From positions 372,001 through 436,000 of the forward strand of contig NZ_FQWT01000003.1 in NCBI RefSeq assembly GCF_900129755.1: DNA of 64,000 nucleotides, given 5' to 3'. The first letter of the stretch is position 1, and every line of letters starts with the position of its first letter. A program made the translations under genes and the position numbers. Of the stretch, positions 52,697-60,547 are shown piece by piece. The notes below the pieces were generated by a model, which did not search any database, was not told where the DNA came from, and worked only from the letters and a program-made list of their open reading frames with translations. This DNA comes from Chryseobacterium oranimense (GTDB lineage: Bacteria > Bacteroidota > Bacteroidia > Flavobacteriales > Weeksellaceae).

Positions 52697-54055
52697 ATGA
52701 AAAAGATAATTGGAACTTCATTATTATTCCTCGGAATGGCTGCTTTTGGCCAGTCCAAAGAAGATTCTGTCCAGTTCAGCAAAATTTCCACAGAAATCCT
52801 GAACAACGGAAAAGGCTATACAGACCTTAAAGATTTAACTAAAAATATCGGCCACCGCTTAAGCGGCTCTCCGGCTTATGAAAAGTCCGTAAAATGGGCA
52901 GAACAGAAACTTCGTGAAGCCGGCGCCGATAAAGTATGGCTTCAGGAAGTAATGGTTCCTGTCTGGACCCGCGGAAAAGAATCCCTGCAGATCAAAACCA
53001 CTGACGGCAAATGGAAAAACCTGAAAATGCTTTCTCTCGGAAATTCTGAAGGTACCGGCGGAAAAGATGTTTCCGGCGAGATCATCATCGTGAAATCTAT
53101 GGAAGAATATGATAAACTTCCGGCAGATCAAGTAAAGGATAAGATCGTGTTCTTTAACTACCCTTTCAGTCAGTCTTTTGTAGAAACATTCAGAGGCTAC
53201 AGCGATGCTGCAAAATACAGGGTAACGGCTGCTGCTTTAACGGCTAAAAAAGGAGGTAAATTTGCCATTATCAGATCCCTTTCTTCTGCCTTTGACGATG
53301 TTCCACATACCGGAGCTATGCGTTATGAAGATAAAATTTCAAAAATTCCTGCTGTAGCCATCGGAGCTACAACTGCGGATGAACTGGAAGCGCTTTTAAA
53401 GACCCAGAAAGTCACAGCAAAGCTTAATTCCAACTGTGGAATGAAGGGTGAAAAACTCTCCCACTCTGTGATTGGTGAGATCACCGGCAAAAAGGACCAG
53501 AGCGTGATTGTAGTTGGCGGCCATCTGGATTCATGGGACGTAGGAGAAGGCGCTCATGATGACGGAGCCGGAATTGTGCAAAGTATTGAGGTTTTAAGAA
53601 CATTCAAAAAACTGGGGATTAAAAATAATCATACAATCAGGGTTGTTTGCTTTGCCAATGAAGAAAATGGTGTGAAAGGAGGCATACAATATGGAAAAAC
53701 AGCCAAGGAAAAGAACGAGAAGCATCTTTTTGCCATAGAATCCGATGCCGGCGGCTTTGCTCCGAGAGGAATTTCATTGGAAATGGATGATGAAAAAAGA
53801 AACCGGATTAAAAGCTGGGCCGGCTTGTTTTTACCATACGGAGTTTATAATTTTGAAGGAAAATATTCCGGAACGGACATTTACCCGCTTCATGACATGG
53901 GTGTTCCTACGGCAGAGCTGGTGCCGGATTCCCAGAGATATTTTGATATCCACCACACAGAAGAAGATACTTTTGAAAAGGTAAACAGAAGGGAGCTTCT
54001 TTTAGGAGCCACCGCTATGACCCAGCTTATTTATATGATTGATAAGAACTGGTAG
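52697..54055 (+). CDS. M28 peptidase paralogue 3 (carboxypeptidase Q-like), secreted
   Basis: It has the same length (452) and active-site set as paralogue 2 (H276, bridging Asp in HDDGAG, E322/E323, TDAGG variant ESDAGG, HHTEEDT). Differences cluster around residues 155-180 (FVETFRGYSDAAKYR versus a different stretch in copy 2), a region that may shape substrate preference. It is the last of the three, with a terminator 43 bases after the stop. Confidence 0.88.
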   Translation: MKKIIGTSLLFLGMAAFGQSKEDSVQFSKISTEILNNGKGYTDLKDLTKNIGHRLSGSPAYEKSVKWAEQKLREAGADKVWLQEVMVPVWTRGKESLQIKTTDGKWKNLKMLSLGNSEGTGGKDVSGEIIIVKSMEEYDKLPADQVKDKIVFFNYPFSQSFVETFRGYSDAAKYRVTAAALTAKKGGKFAIIRSLSSAFDDVPHTGAMRYEDKISKIPAVAIGATTADELEALLKTQKVTAKLNSNCGMKGEKLSHSVIGEITGKKDQSVIVVGGHLDSWDVGEGAHDDGAGIVQSIEVLRTFKKLGIKNNHTIRVVCFANEENGVKGGIQYGKTAKEKNEKHLFAIESDAGGFAPRGISLEMDDEKRNRIKSWAGLFLPYGVYNFEGKYSGTDIYPLHDMGVPTAELVPDSQRYFDIHHTEEDTFEKVNRRELLLGATAMTQLIYMIDKNW

Positions 54056-54097
54056 AATACTGTTTTGAAGACCTTTTGATTAAGGCAAAAGATTTTG

Positions 54098-54165
54098 TCA
54101 ACAAGTTAACTCTGATGAAGCTATATACAGCTGTACGCTTCCGGAATTAACTTGTTGATTTTTTT
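54098..54165 (+). terminator. Terminator of the M28 cluster with a long loop
   Basis: TCAACAAGTTAA (54098-54109) pairs exactly with TTAACTTGTTGA (54147-54158), followed by TTTTTTT. The loop of 37 bases contains a smaller inverted repeat around AGCTATATACAGCT. Confidence 0.7.
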
Positions 54166-54204
54166 GTTTGATGGATAGATAAGTTAATTGCTCTTGGTAT
54201 TGAA

Positions 54205-54255
54205 ACCACCCCGTCAAATCTTCGATTTGCCACCCCTCCGGAGGAGGGGAATACT
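54205..54255. repeat. Intergenic palindromic repeat (CACCCCTCC..GGAGGGG type)
   Basis: ACCACCCCGTCAAATC is followed by two hairpins: CAAATC/GATTTG with TTC loop (54215-54229) and CCCCTCC/GGAGGGG (54233-54249). This wording is a known scattered intergenic element in Bacteroidota. No function is visible. Confidence 0.5.
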
Positions 54256-54845
54256 GAGGCCGAAAACTGAAAATGGCTTGGCTCAGTAAGTTTTTAATTT
54301 TTCCTTTTATATATTTTAAGCAAGTTTTCCTATCGCAATAAAAGTTTGAGAAGCCGCTGAAACCTGAACTTAAAATTACTTAGCAGAAAAATATATTGAA
54401 AAAGTCACTTTGGCATGAAATTCGCAAGCTAAATCATTGAAAAAAAATTATTTAAAACACAGACGATGAGAAAAGGTGACTGCGGAAACTTCAGTTTCTG
54501 TTGAGCCGGACAAGGATTTGTATATTTATTTTATATGATCCTTTTTCTTTAGATACCGTATGCAACGGAAAAGATAATCCTCTTATCAATTCCATTTACG
54601 ATGATGATTGTGTACGGTGTCCTAAAGCTCATGAATCCCTTTCCCGGATTCAATACTGTTTTTTAATTAAAACTTTGTGGGCAGCTTAAAGCATACCCTA
54701 ATGTAAGACAATCAAACGGCCATAAGATCATAACCTTAGCCAAGTTCAACTATGATCTTTTTGCTACTGAATGATAACGGAAAATGATTCCGGACCGTTC
54801 TATGGAAGAACGGAAAACAGATGTATAACCCTTAAAAAGTGATTA
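54256..54845. other. 590 bases with no credible gene
   Basis: Short frames exist (for example a 62-codon one at 54501-54689 on the plus strand), but they lack regular codon use, signal peptides or known motifs. The stretch is A+T-rich, with no tRNA-like cloverleaf and no clear promoter box. It could be a decayed gene or hold a small RNA; neither is supported. Confidence 0.4.
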
Positions 54846-55109
54846 ATGATGAGAGCCTTTTTTGAAATGATTTTTAAGAGAAATGAAGATGCCGCAAAAA
54901 TGAATATCTGGAGCCTGATGCTTCTGATAAGTTTTGCTGTTTTTTCCGTACTGGTATATTTTGCATATGCCTCAAAACCTGATTTTAACAGCTTAATAGT
55001 ATATCTGACCGCATTTGCGGCATATATCGGTTTTGGAATTGTATTTATCAGTTCCCTTACCGGAAGAATGAATTCTTCTTATATGAGCAAGAAATCAAGA
55101 AACATATAA
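54846..55109 (+). CDS. Small two-span membrane protein of unknown function
   Basis: The 87-residue protein has two hydrophobic segments (WSLMLLISFAVFSVLVYFAY and a second around FNSLIVYLTAFAAYIGFGI) and a charged start FKRNEDAAK. A tandem ATG gives a choice of first residue. No family recognised. It is followed 21 bases later by a strong terminator and stands alone. Confidence 0.6.
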   Translation: MMRAFFEMIFKRNEDAAKMNIWSLMLLISFAVFSVLVYFAYASKPDFNSLIVYLTAFAAYIGFGIVFISSLTGRMNSSYMSKKSRNI

Positions 55110-55130
55110 CTTTAATTTCTACTTTACTAG

Positions 55131-55158
55131 AAAGCCGTTCAAGTTTATTGAACGGCTT
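55131..55158 (+). terminator. 12-bp hairpin terminator after the small membrane gene
   Basis: AAAGCCGTTCAA pairs exactly with TTGAACGGCTTT, then TTATG. It also separates the convergent protease gene. Confidence 0.75.
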
Positions 55159-55207
55159 TTTATGTATCTTATGGTTAATACATCTTTAAAAAATTCTCCT
55201 CAGACAA

Positions 55208-56374
55208 TCAAACACTTAGGAATTCCTTCTTTTCAAGCCTCACCTGCATTTCCTTTCCTTCTCTCCTGATCTTAAGGTCAATTGTTTTCTGTCCGTTTTC
55301 CACTCTATTGATAAAGTAATGGCAGGCACCGTCTTTGTCGAGGTTATTTAGATTCACGTTATTAATGCTGATAATAGTATCTCCTACCCTTAACGGAAAG
55401 TTTTCTTCCTGAAATACAAAGGCTACTGTTGGTTTTGAATCTATAAAACGGTAACCGAAACCGAATGATTCCAGTTTGGCAGGTTCATTTTTAATCTGTT
55501 TCATGTAAATTTTGTTTCCGGACCAATCAAGGATGAAAACAAAGTTTTTAAAGAAATCATTTCCGACCAGGCTTGCATTTCCAGTGGCAATTATTTCATT
55601 CGGGAAGATTTTGTTTCCTAATGGCAGAGCTGCCGTTCTGAAAATATATCCCGGTGCCGGTTTTGCCGCCCCATAAGCACCTACAGAATTGGTTCCGTAG
55701 ACTTCTATACTCTTTAGTGCCTTTTGAACGTCATACGCACCATCTATTATCTTCAGCCTTCCGGAAAATCCGGTATCGAAAGTAAGATCTATTTTTTTGC
55801 CCTGCAGATCGGTTTCTACAACGGGCGTTTTCTGTGGTCTAGGACTGAAAGGAATAACAATATCATAATCTGCAGGATTAAATTGGGTCAGGTCTTCTGA
55901 AGCCTCAAGTGAATTCTCTGCATAATTGATTTTCCAGAAAAGTTTTGCCATTTGATTAGCTCCCAGGATGCCATCAATTTTAAAGCAGCTTAGCTCAGAA
56001 ACACTGAAGTCCATTACTATTGCTCCTACATTTTTAAAAACAGCTTTATCAACAACCATTTCCGGCAGAATAGTAAAAATCTGCTCCTGCTTGTTTTTCT
56101 GGGAATCCTTAACTTTAGCTGTATGTTTTTTTTCCAGTCCCAGCTCAGTGTATACAGCTGTAGAAATTACGGTAGGCGCTCCGGTATCAAATAAAAAATT
56201 ATAAGGTTTGCCATTAATATTAACCTGCACAAAAGGCAGATCATTGGCATATCTGAGGTTGATCTTTTCTACAGGATTCTGAAGCTTTACTTCCCCGCTT
56301 TTAAAGAACTTCTTTCCCTGGGCGGAAATAGTTGTTGTGGATAGAATGAGAAGGGTGTAGAGGACTTTTTTCAC
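55208..56374 (-). CDS. Secreted retropepsin-like aspartic protease with PDZ domain
   Basis: Residues 1-19 are a signal peptide. Two aspartic-protease half-sites are seen: D63 in NFLFDTGAPT and a second DTG in LTFDTGFSG near residue 199. In one chain this makes a pepsin-like pair, rather than the dimer of single-domain retropepsins. The C-terminal 80 residues form a PDZ domain (LRVGDTIISINNVNLNNL), which would bind C-termini of substrates. It acts outside the inner membrane. Family members in Bacteroidota are common but poorly studied. Confidence 0.85.
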   Translation of the reverse strand: MKKVLYTLLILSTTTISAQGKKFFKSGEVKLQNPVEKINLRYANDLPFVQVNINGKPYNFLFDTGAPTVISTAVYTELGLEKKHTAKVKDSQKNKQEQIFTILPEMVVDKAVFKNVGAIVMDFSVSELSCFKIDGILGANQMAKLFWKINYAENSLEASEDLTQFNPADYDIVIPFSPRPQKTPVVETDLQGKKIDLTFDTGFSGRLKIIDGAYDVQKALKSIEVYGTNSVGAYGAAKPAPGYIFRTAALPLGNKIFPNEIIATGNASLVGNDFFKNFVFILDWSGNKIYMKQIKNEPAKLESFGFGYRFIDSKPTVAFVFQEENFPLRVGDTIISINNVNLNNLDKDGACHYFINRVENGQKTIDLKIRREGKEMQVRLEKKEFLSV

Positions 56375-56420
56375 TTAAAATATTTTATGCTAAAATAATA
56401 GTTTTTTTGTTAAACCATCA

Positions 56421-56972
56421 CTAAAGCTTGGGTTTTCCCTCAATCATGTTAGGTTTTCTTTCCTTTTCTAATCTACTACACCATATTTTAGCTCTTTCTT
56501 CAAAATTACCCAAAACCCTAAAATCATCATTTGCCTTTAGTCTTTCAGTTTTAATATATTCGATCCCCCAATTATAATATGCAGTATACATCCAACCTAA
56601 ATAGTCATAGCAAATGTCTTCATCAATCGAATTATTTTTAATATTTATTGCAATAAACTCAAACAAATTAAATATGCTTTTAGTTGCATTAATAATTTCT
56701 TCTTTTTTATCGTCTGCAATAGCGTCTAGTGAATTACTGTAAGTTTCAGTTTTTAAAAACACCTTAATACCATTATCAAGAAGTACTTTTGAATATTTTG
56801 GATAATCTCCTAATACTAAATCTCTCAATACTTCTTGTGTTGATTTTCGTCTATTCCATTCATGGCTTTTTTTTAAAGTATTATAAGCAATGCGAGCACT
56901 AATAATTACTACAATCAATGTTATTAATTTAAAACCTAAGTCAATAATTTGTAACCAATCTTTTGAATCCAT
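56421..56972 (-). CDS. Membrane-anchored protein of unknown function, third gene of the TcmP cassette
   Basis: The 183-residue protein has a single hydrophobic segment near the start (LGFKLITLIVVIISARIAY, about 12-30), then a soluble helical domain with NRRKSTQEVLRDLVLGDYPKYS and WMYTAYYNWGIEYIKTE. This resembles the DUF4760-like group of one-span proteins, but only weakly. It lies 14 bases after the DUF5131 gene and, like it, is visibly richer in A+T than the flanking genes. It probably belongs to the same transcript. Function unknown. Confidence 0.65.
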   Translation of the reverse strand: MDSKDWLQIIDLGFKLITLIVVIISARIAYNTLKKSHEWNRRKSTQEVLRDLVLGDYPKYSKVLLDNGIKVFLKTETYSNSLDAIADDKKEEIINATKSIFNLFEFIAINIKNNSIDEDICYDYLGWMYTAYYNWGIEYIKTERLKANDDFRVLGNFEERAKIWCSRLEKERKPNMIEGKPKL

Positions 56973-56986
56973 ACGTTTAATATTAT

Positions 56987-57712
56987 TTATACACTTCTTT
57001 GCAATTCTATTTCAGGCATTTCGTCATAAGTCCTACCATTTAATAATCTCCCCGCTGCTTTTTTATTTTTTCCACCCCATTGTTTAAAGAAAAATGCAAC
57101 ATCACTTTTTTTACATTGCTCTTGAATATCTATAACCCAATCTGCATTCATAGGTCTTGGCTTATGACCACTTTCACCTCCTAGAATAACCCAATCTATA
57201 TTTTCTAAATTTAAATTCGGCAATGGTCCTATTAAAGGCTCAAGAGATAAAAATTTTACTTTAGCATTTGTACTCCTGAGGAAATCAATTCTATCTTTAA
57301 CTTTTTCATTTTCGACTGAAACTCCCATCCAAATGTTATGTGTCCACTTAAGTTCAGCGTGTAATTCTAAAAGTCTTTCAGCTCTTTTAGTCAAAACTTG
57401 AAAAACATGTTGAGGATTGTTATTCATAACTTTAAAAACTTTTTTAATAAAGTCTAGTGGTATATCTTTATGAAATAAATCACTCATTGAATTAACGAAG
57501 ACAACCTTAGAGTTTTTCCAAGTGTAAGGAGCATCTAAAGCATCTTCATGAATTCTTACTTCAAAATTATCCTTATACTTTTCTAATCCCATGGCTTGTA
57601 ATCTTTTAGACATTATTTCTGCATAACAGAATTTACATCCCGCAGAAATTTTATCGCAACCTGTAGTTGGATTCCATGTCATCTCAGTCCATTCTATATT
57701 AGATTGTGCCAT
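56987..57712 (-). CDS. DUF5131 (phage Gp37/Gp68-type) three-cysteine protein, partner of TcmP
   Basis: It begins with [14 protein letters not shown] and has cysteines C19, C26 and C29 spaced C-x6-C-x2-C ([15 protein letters not shown]). That is the three-Cys motif of DUF5131 proteins, which look like radical SAM enzymes with altered spacing of the iron-sulfur cysteines. [11 protein letters not shown] and [19 protein letters not shown] are further hallmarks. It could hold a [4Fe-4S] cluster and use SAM; that is family-based inference and the reaction is unknown. Its start overlaps the end of tcmP by 14 bases. Confidence 0.85.
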   Translation of the reverse strand: MAQSNIEWTEMTWNPTTGCDKISAGCKFCYAEIMSKRLQAMGLEKYKDNFEVRIHEDALDAPYTWKNSKVVFVNSMSDLFHKDIPLDFIKKVFKVMNNNPQHVFQVLTKRAERLLELHAELKWTHNIWMGVSVENEKVKDRIDFLRSTNAKVKFLSLEPLIGPLPNLNLENIDWVILGGESGHKPRPMNADWVIDIQEQCKKSDVAFFFKQWGGKNKKAAGRLLNGRTYDEMPEIELQRSV

Positions 57713-58553
57713 TGTTGAATTTTTTTGTTATAGAATTTGCAATATTTATAGCAACCCTTGTATCAGATGCCATAAAAAAGTGAAACATTATAGAATTATT
57801 TTTATTTTTTAAAATATAGGGCTTCGATACGAATTTAAAAAGATTTTTTAATCTTTCTTCATAAAGTTTTGCAGCTTTTTCGACTGCGTTTTGCTCTTTA
57901 GTTATTTTTATTTCTTCTCCAAATAATGTATGAATAGTAGATTCTTGATAAAAATATGGTAATATCTCATCTTTTGTCATACCTAAGAACATTTCTAATT
58001 TAGCTATCCAAGCTTCCGAAATATTTCCATCTTTCTTTAATAAACGATTTAATCCTATGCCAGTAGGAACTAAAATCCAAACATCAACTGAATGTTGTTT
58101 TAATGTTTGTAAGGATTTCCAATTGACTTGCATACCATAAGGATCGATATAAGCTAATGATTTATATCTTTTCTTCTTTTCAGAGAGAAATCTGCTCATT
58201 GACTCTATTTTTTCATTGCAATCGTTGTTAGCAACATGTATACATTTCTTTTTATTTGGAAATGTTTCATGTAAAGTTTTCTTAAGATTTTCTGCAAATT
58301 CTTTTTCTTTTTCAACAAAATAGTATAAATCAAAGCCTCTTGGGTGGTCAATTTCCAAAATTCTTTTTGCTGCACCTACAATATTATTTTTATCTTCGCC
58401 TTTAATTTCTCCAGAACCTGCAAAGCCATCAAAATAAAGTAATTGCCAATTATATTCTTCTGCTTTCTTTTTCATTATGGTTAGATATGCCCTAGCATAT
58501 TCAACCAAAATTTCAATCTTATTTTCGGTCCAATTTCCTCCAAATTCATTCAT
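57699..58553 (-). CDS. tcmP: Three-Cys-motif partner protein TcmP
   Basis: The 284-residue protein shows the TcmP family start ([20 protein letters not shown]), the glycine-rich [10 protein letters not shown] (about 44-53) and [16 protein letters not shown] (about 132-147). The Gly-rich and DPYG parts resemble the SAM and catalytic motifs of DNA methylase-like folds (DPPY), which is inference. TcmP is by definition found next to a DUF5131 three-cysteine protein, as here, and the pair has no assigned function. First gene of the cassette; A+T-rich; palindromes lie in its leader. Confidence 0.87.
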   Translation of the reverse strand: MNEFGGNWTENKIEILVEYARAYLTIMKKKAEEYNWQLLYFDGFAGSGEIKGEDKNNIVGAAKRILEIDHPRGFDLYYFVEKEKEFAENLKKTLHETFPNKKKCIHVANNDCNEKIESMSRFLSEKKKRYKSLAYIDPYGMQVNWKSLQTLKQHSVDVWILVPTGIGLNRLLKKDGNISEAWIAKLEMFLGMTKDEILPYFYQESTIHTLFGEEIKITKEQNAVEKAAKLYEERLKNLFKFVSKPYILKNKNNSIMFHFFMASDTRVAINIANSITKKFNNGTI

Positions 58554-58562
58554 GTTTTACTT

Positions 58563-58618
58563 TTAGTATACTAATCTATAAAAATGCAAAAAAATACGAT
58601 TACGGAAATCCGTATTTT
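58563..58618. promoter_or_regulatory. Palindromes in the leader of the TcmP cassette
   Basis: TTAGTATACTAA (58563-58574) is a perfect 12-base palindrome ending 10 bases before the tcmP ATG. Farther upstream AAAATACG (58591-58598) pairs with CGTATTTT (58611-58618), with an inner TACGGA/TCCGTA repeat. They could be operator sites or, for the second, a hairpin. Confidence 0.4.
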
Positions 58619-58641
58619 CCCGGTATTTTTTCAAAATAAAA

Positions 58642-58664
58642 AAGCCGTACTTTACAGACGGCTT
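58642..58664 (-). terminator. Terminator of the isomerase genes
   Basis: AAGCCGT pairs with ACGGCTT; the minus strand continues with TTTTTTATTTT. Confidence 0.65.
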
Positions 58665-58683
58665 CAATATATTTTAAATTCAA

Positions 58684-59802
58684 TTATTGTACTTTCACAA
58701 GCTCAACATCGAAAACTAACCACGCGTTTGGCGGGATAACACCTCCTGCTCCTCTTTCTCCATAAGCCATTGCAGGCGGGATCAGTAATGTAGCAGTTTC
58801 TCCTTCTTTTAGCAACAGGATACCTTCATCCCATCCTTTGATCACTCTTCCCATTCCGATTGGAATTTCGATAGGCTCGTTTCTTTTGAATGAAGAATCG
58901 AATTCTGTTCCGTCGATTAACTTACCTGCATAGTGTACAGATACATTATCTCCTGCTTTAGGAACTTTTCCTCCTGCAACTGTTTTAGTGATTTTGTAAT
59001 ATAATCCGGATTCAGTTTTCTGCATTCCAGCTTTAAGGTTTTCCACCATTTTCTCCTGGTTAGCTTTGAATTCTTCTTCTTTTTTCTTTCTCTCAGCTTC
59101 TTCTTTAGCGATATAAGCTTTGTTGTTTTCTGCGATTTTAGCTTTTCCTTCGTTGAAAGTTTTTGCTGGATCGTAGTTTTTGTATTCGTCCCCTTTACTG
59201 AAAACTGATACTTTCTCTAAAACAACATCTGTTTTAGGTTTGTCCTGAGCTCCTTTTTCTACGTTAGCGATCGCGTCGATCACATCGTTACCTTTTACTA
59301 CTTTTCCGAAGATCGTGTGTCTTCCATCTAACCACGGAGTAGCCACTTCAGTGATGAAGAACTGAGAACCGTTGGTATTAGGTCCAGAGTTGGCCATAGA
59401 AAGGATTCCTTTACCTGTGTGCTTAAGGTCGTTTTTCTCGTCCTCGAATTTATATCCCGGATCTCCCATTCCTGTTCCCTGAGGATCACCTCCCTGGATC
59501 ATGAAATCTTTGATCACTCTGTGGAAAATAGTTCCGTCATAATAAGGAACTCCTTTAGCTTTTGCTTTGTTATCTATTTTTCCTTCTGCAAGACCAATAA
59601 AATTGGCTACAGTTACCGGTGCTTTTTTGTCTTCGAACTGCACGATCAGGTTTCCTTTAGAAGTCTGAAGGTTTGCATAAAGTCCGTCATGAAGACCTTC
59701 GTAAGTTTCTTTGTCTACGTTCATTTTTTTATAGATTGGGGTACAACTCATCAGCGAAATACTTGCCGCTGCCAGAATTATATGCTTGTTAAACAATTTC
59801 AT
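58684..59802 (-). CDS. Lipoprotein with cyclophilin and FKBP peptidyl-prolyl isomerase domains
   Basis: The lipobox SLMSC puts lipid on C20. Residues 40-200 are a cyclophilin (FHRVIKDFMIQGGDP at 93-107, GSQFFIT at 145-151), 215-262 a charged helical linker (EEAERKKKEEEFKANQEK), and 265-372 an FKBP (VHYAGKLIDGTEFDSSF, WDEGILLLKEGE). Two isomerase types in one chain should help folding of envelope or T9SS proteins; this is inference. It lies 3 bases after the GldI-like gene on the same strand. Confidence 0.92.
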   Translation of the reverse strand: MKLFNKHIILAAASISLMSCTPIYKKMNVDKETYEGLHDGLYANLQTSKGNLIVQFEDKKAPVTVANFIGLAEGKIDNKAKAKGVPYYDGTIFHRVIKDFMIQGGDPQGTGMGDPGYKFEDEKNDLKHTGKGILSMANSGPNTNGSQFFITEVATPWLDGRHTIFGKVVKGNDVIDAIANVEKGAQDKPKTDVVLEKVSVFSKGDEYKNYDPAKTFNEGKAKIAENNKAYIAKEEAERKKKEEEFKANQEKMVENLKAGMQKTESGLYYKITKTVAGGKVPKAGDNVSVHYAGKLIDGTEFDSSFKRNEPIEIPIGMGRVIKGWDEGILLLKEGETATLLIPPAMAYGERGAGGVIPPNAWLVFDVELVKVQ

Positions 59803-59805
59803 TAT

Positions 59806-60318
59806 TTATAGCGCTTTTAATTTTATGATTAGTGGGATATCGTTGTCTATATTCTTTTCATCTCCAAAGGTTCCGTAGGCCAGTGATGAAGGGACCAAAA
59901 GCGTTACTTCTTCTCCATCATGCATAAAACGCAAAGCATTCTCTACCGCTTTCAGTTCATCAAAATGCCCGAATCTGGCATCTCTTCTCTCAAAAGGCTT
60001 GTCGTAGATCTTGGTTTCATCAAAATCATACAGGTCATAAGAATAAGAAATCGGGGTATTATCCGCTCTTCTTTCTCTCTGATCAAAACCTTCAACACTT
60101 ACCCAGTAATTAAGCTGTGTAGGATAATACTTTACAGGCTGGCCGCTGATCCAGTTCTGAATCTGTCCCCGCTCTAAAGTATTCAGATTTCTCATCCTTT
60201 CCTTGGAAACATCCAGATCTTTCTGACTCAGCACTCCGCCTACAGGAGGATGTGCTACAGGAGCTTTCCGGTTGCAGCTTAAGAGGGTTATTGCTGATAT
60301 GAAGAGTAATTTTTTCAT
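59806..60318 (-). CDS. gldI: FKBP-type isomerase lipoprotein, GldI-like
   Basis: The lipobox TLLSC gives C15 as acylated residue. The C-terminal 90 residues have the FKBP fold (ENALRFMHDGEEVTLLVPSSLAYG, partly degenerate; DIPLIIKLKAL at the end). Length and layout resemble GldI of Flavobacterium, a lipoprotein needed for gliding and T9SS. Whether this organism glides is unknown, and other FKBP lipoproteins are possible. TATTTTCG lies ten bases before the start (60328-60335), one base from the -7 consensus. Confidence 0.75.
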   Translation of the reverse strand: MKKLLFISAITLLSCNRKAPVAHPPVGGVLSQKDLDVSKERMRNLNTLERGQIQNWISGQPVKYYPTQLNYWVSVEGFDQRERRADNTPISYSYDLYDFDETKIYDKPFERRDARFGHFDELKAVENALRFMHDGEEVTLLVPSSLAYGTFGDEKNIDNDIPLIIKLKAL

Positions 60319-60497
60319 AAACTTTTGCGAAAATACGCATTTCGGAGAAATATTGTTCCATCGGTTGAAAAAAAAGACTGAAAAAATGGAAGATCAAAAA
60401 ATTTAAAAGTGAATGATTCGACGGCTGATAAATTTCAGACATTCTAGACTTTAATTTTTACTGTGTAAATCAGAGAAACCTATAGACAGAAATAAAA

Positions 60498-60522
60498 ATA
60501 TCACCTCGTTATGAAGTGATAT
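60498..60522 (-). terminator. Terminator of the spondin-domain gene
   Basis: ATATCAC pairs with GTGATAT; on the minus strand TTTTTATTT follows. Confidence 0.6.
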
Positions 60523-60547
60523 CTTTATTTCTATATTAAATGTATTC

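Noticed and set aside
54501..54689. 62-codon frame in the 590-base gap
   Set aside because: Codon use is irregular, no upstream signals and no recognisable motif; not strong enough to call a gene.
56375..58683. Insertion boundaries (direct repeats or att sites) around the TcmP cassette
   Set aside because: Looked for matching short repeats at both ends; only A+T-rich runs were found, not enough to claim integration sites.
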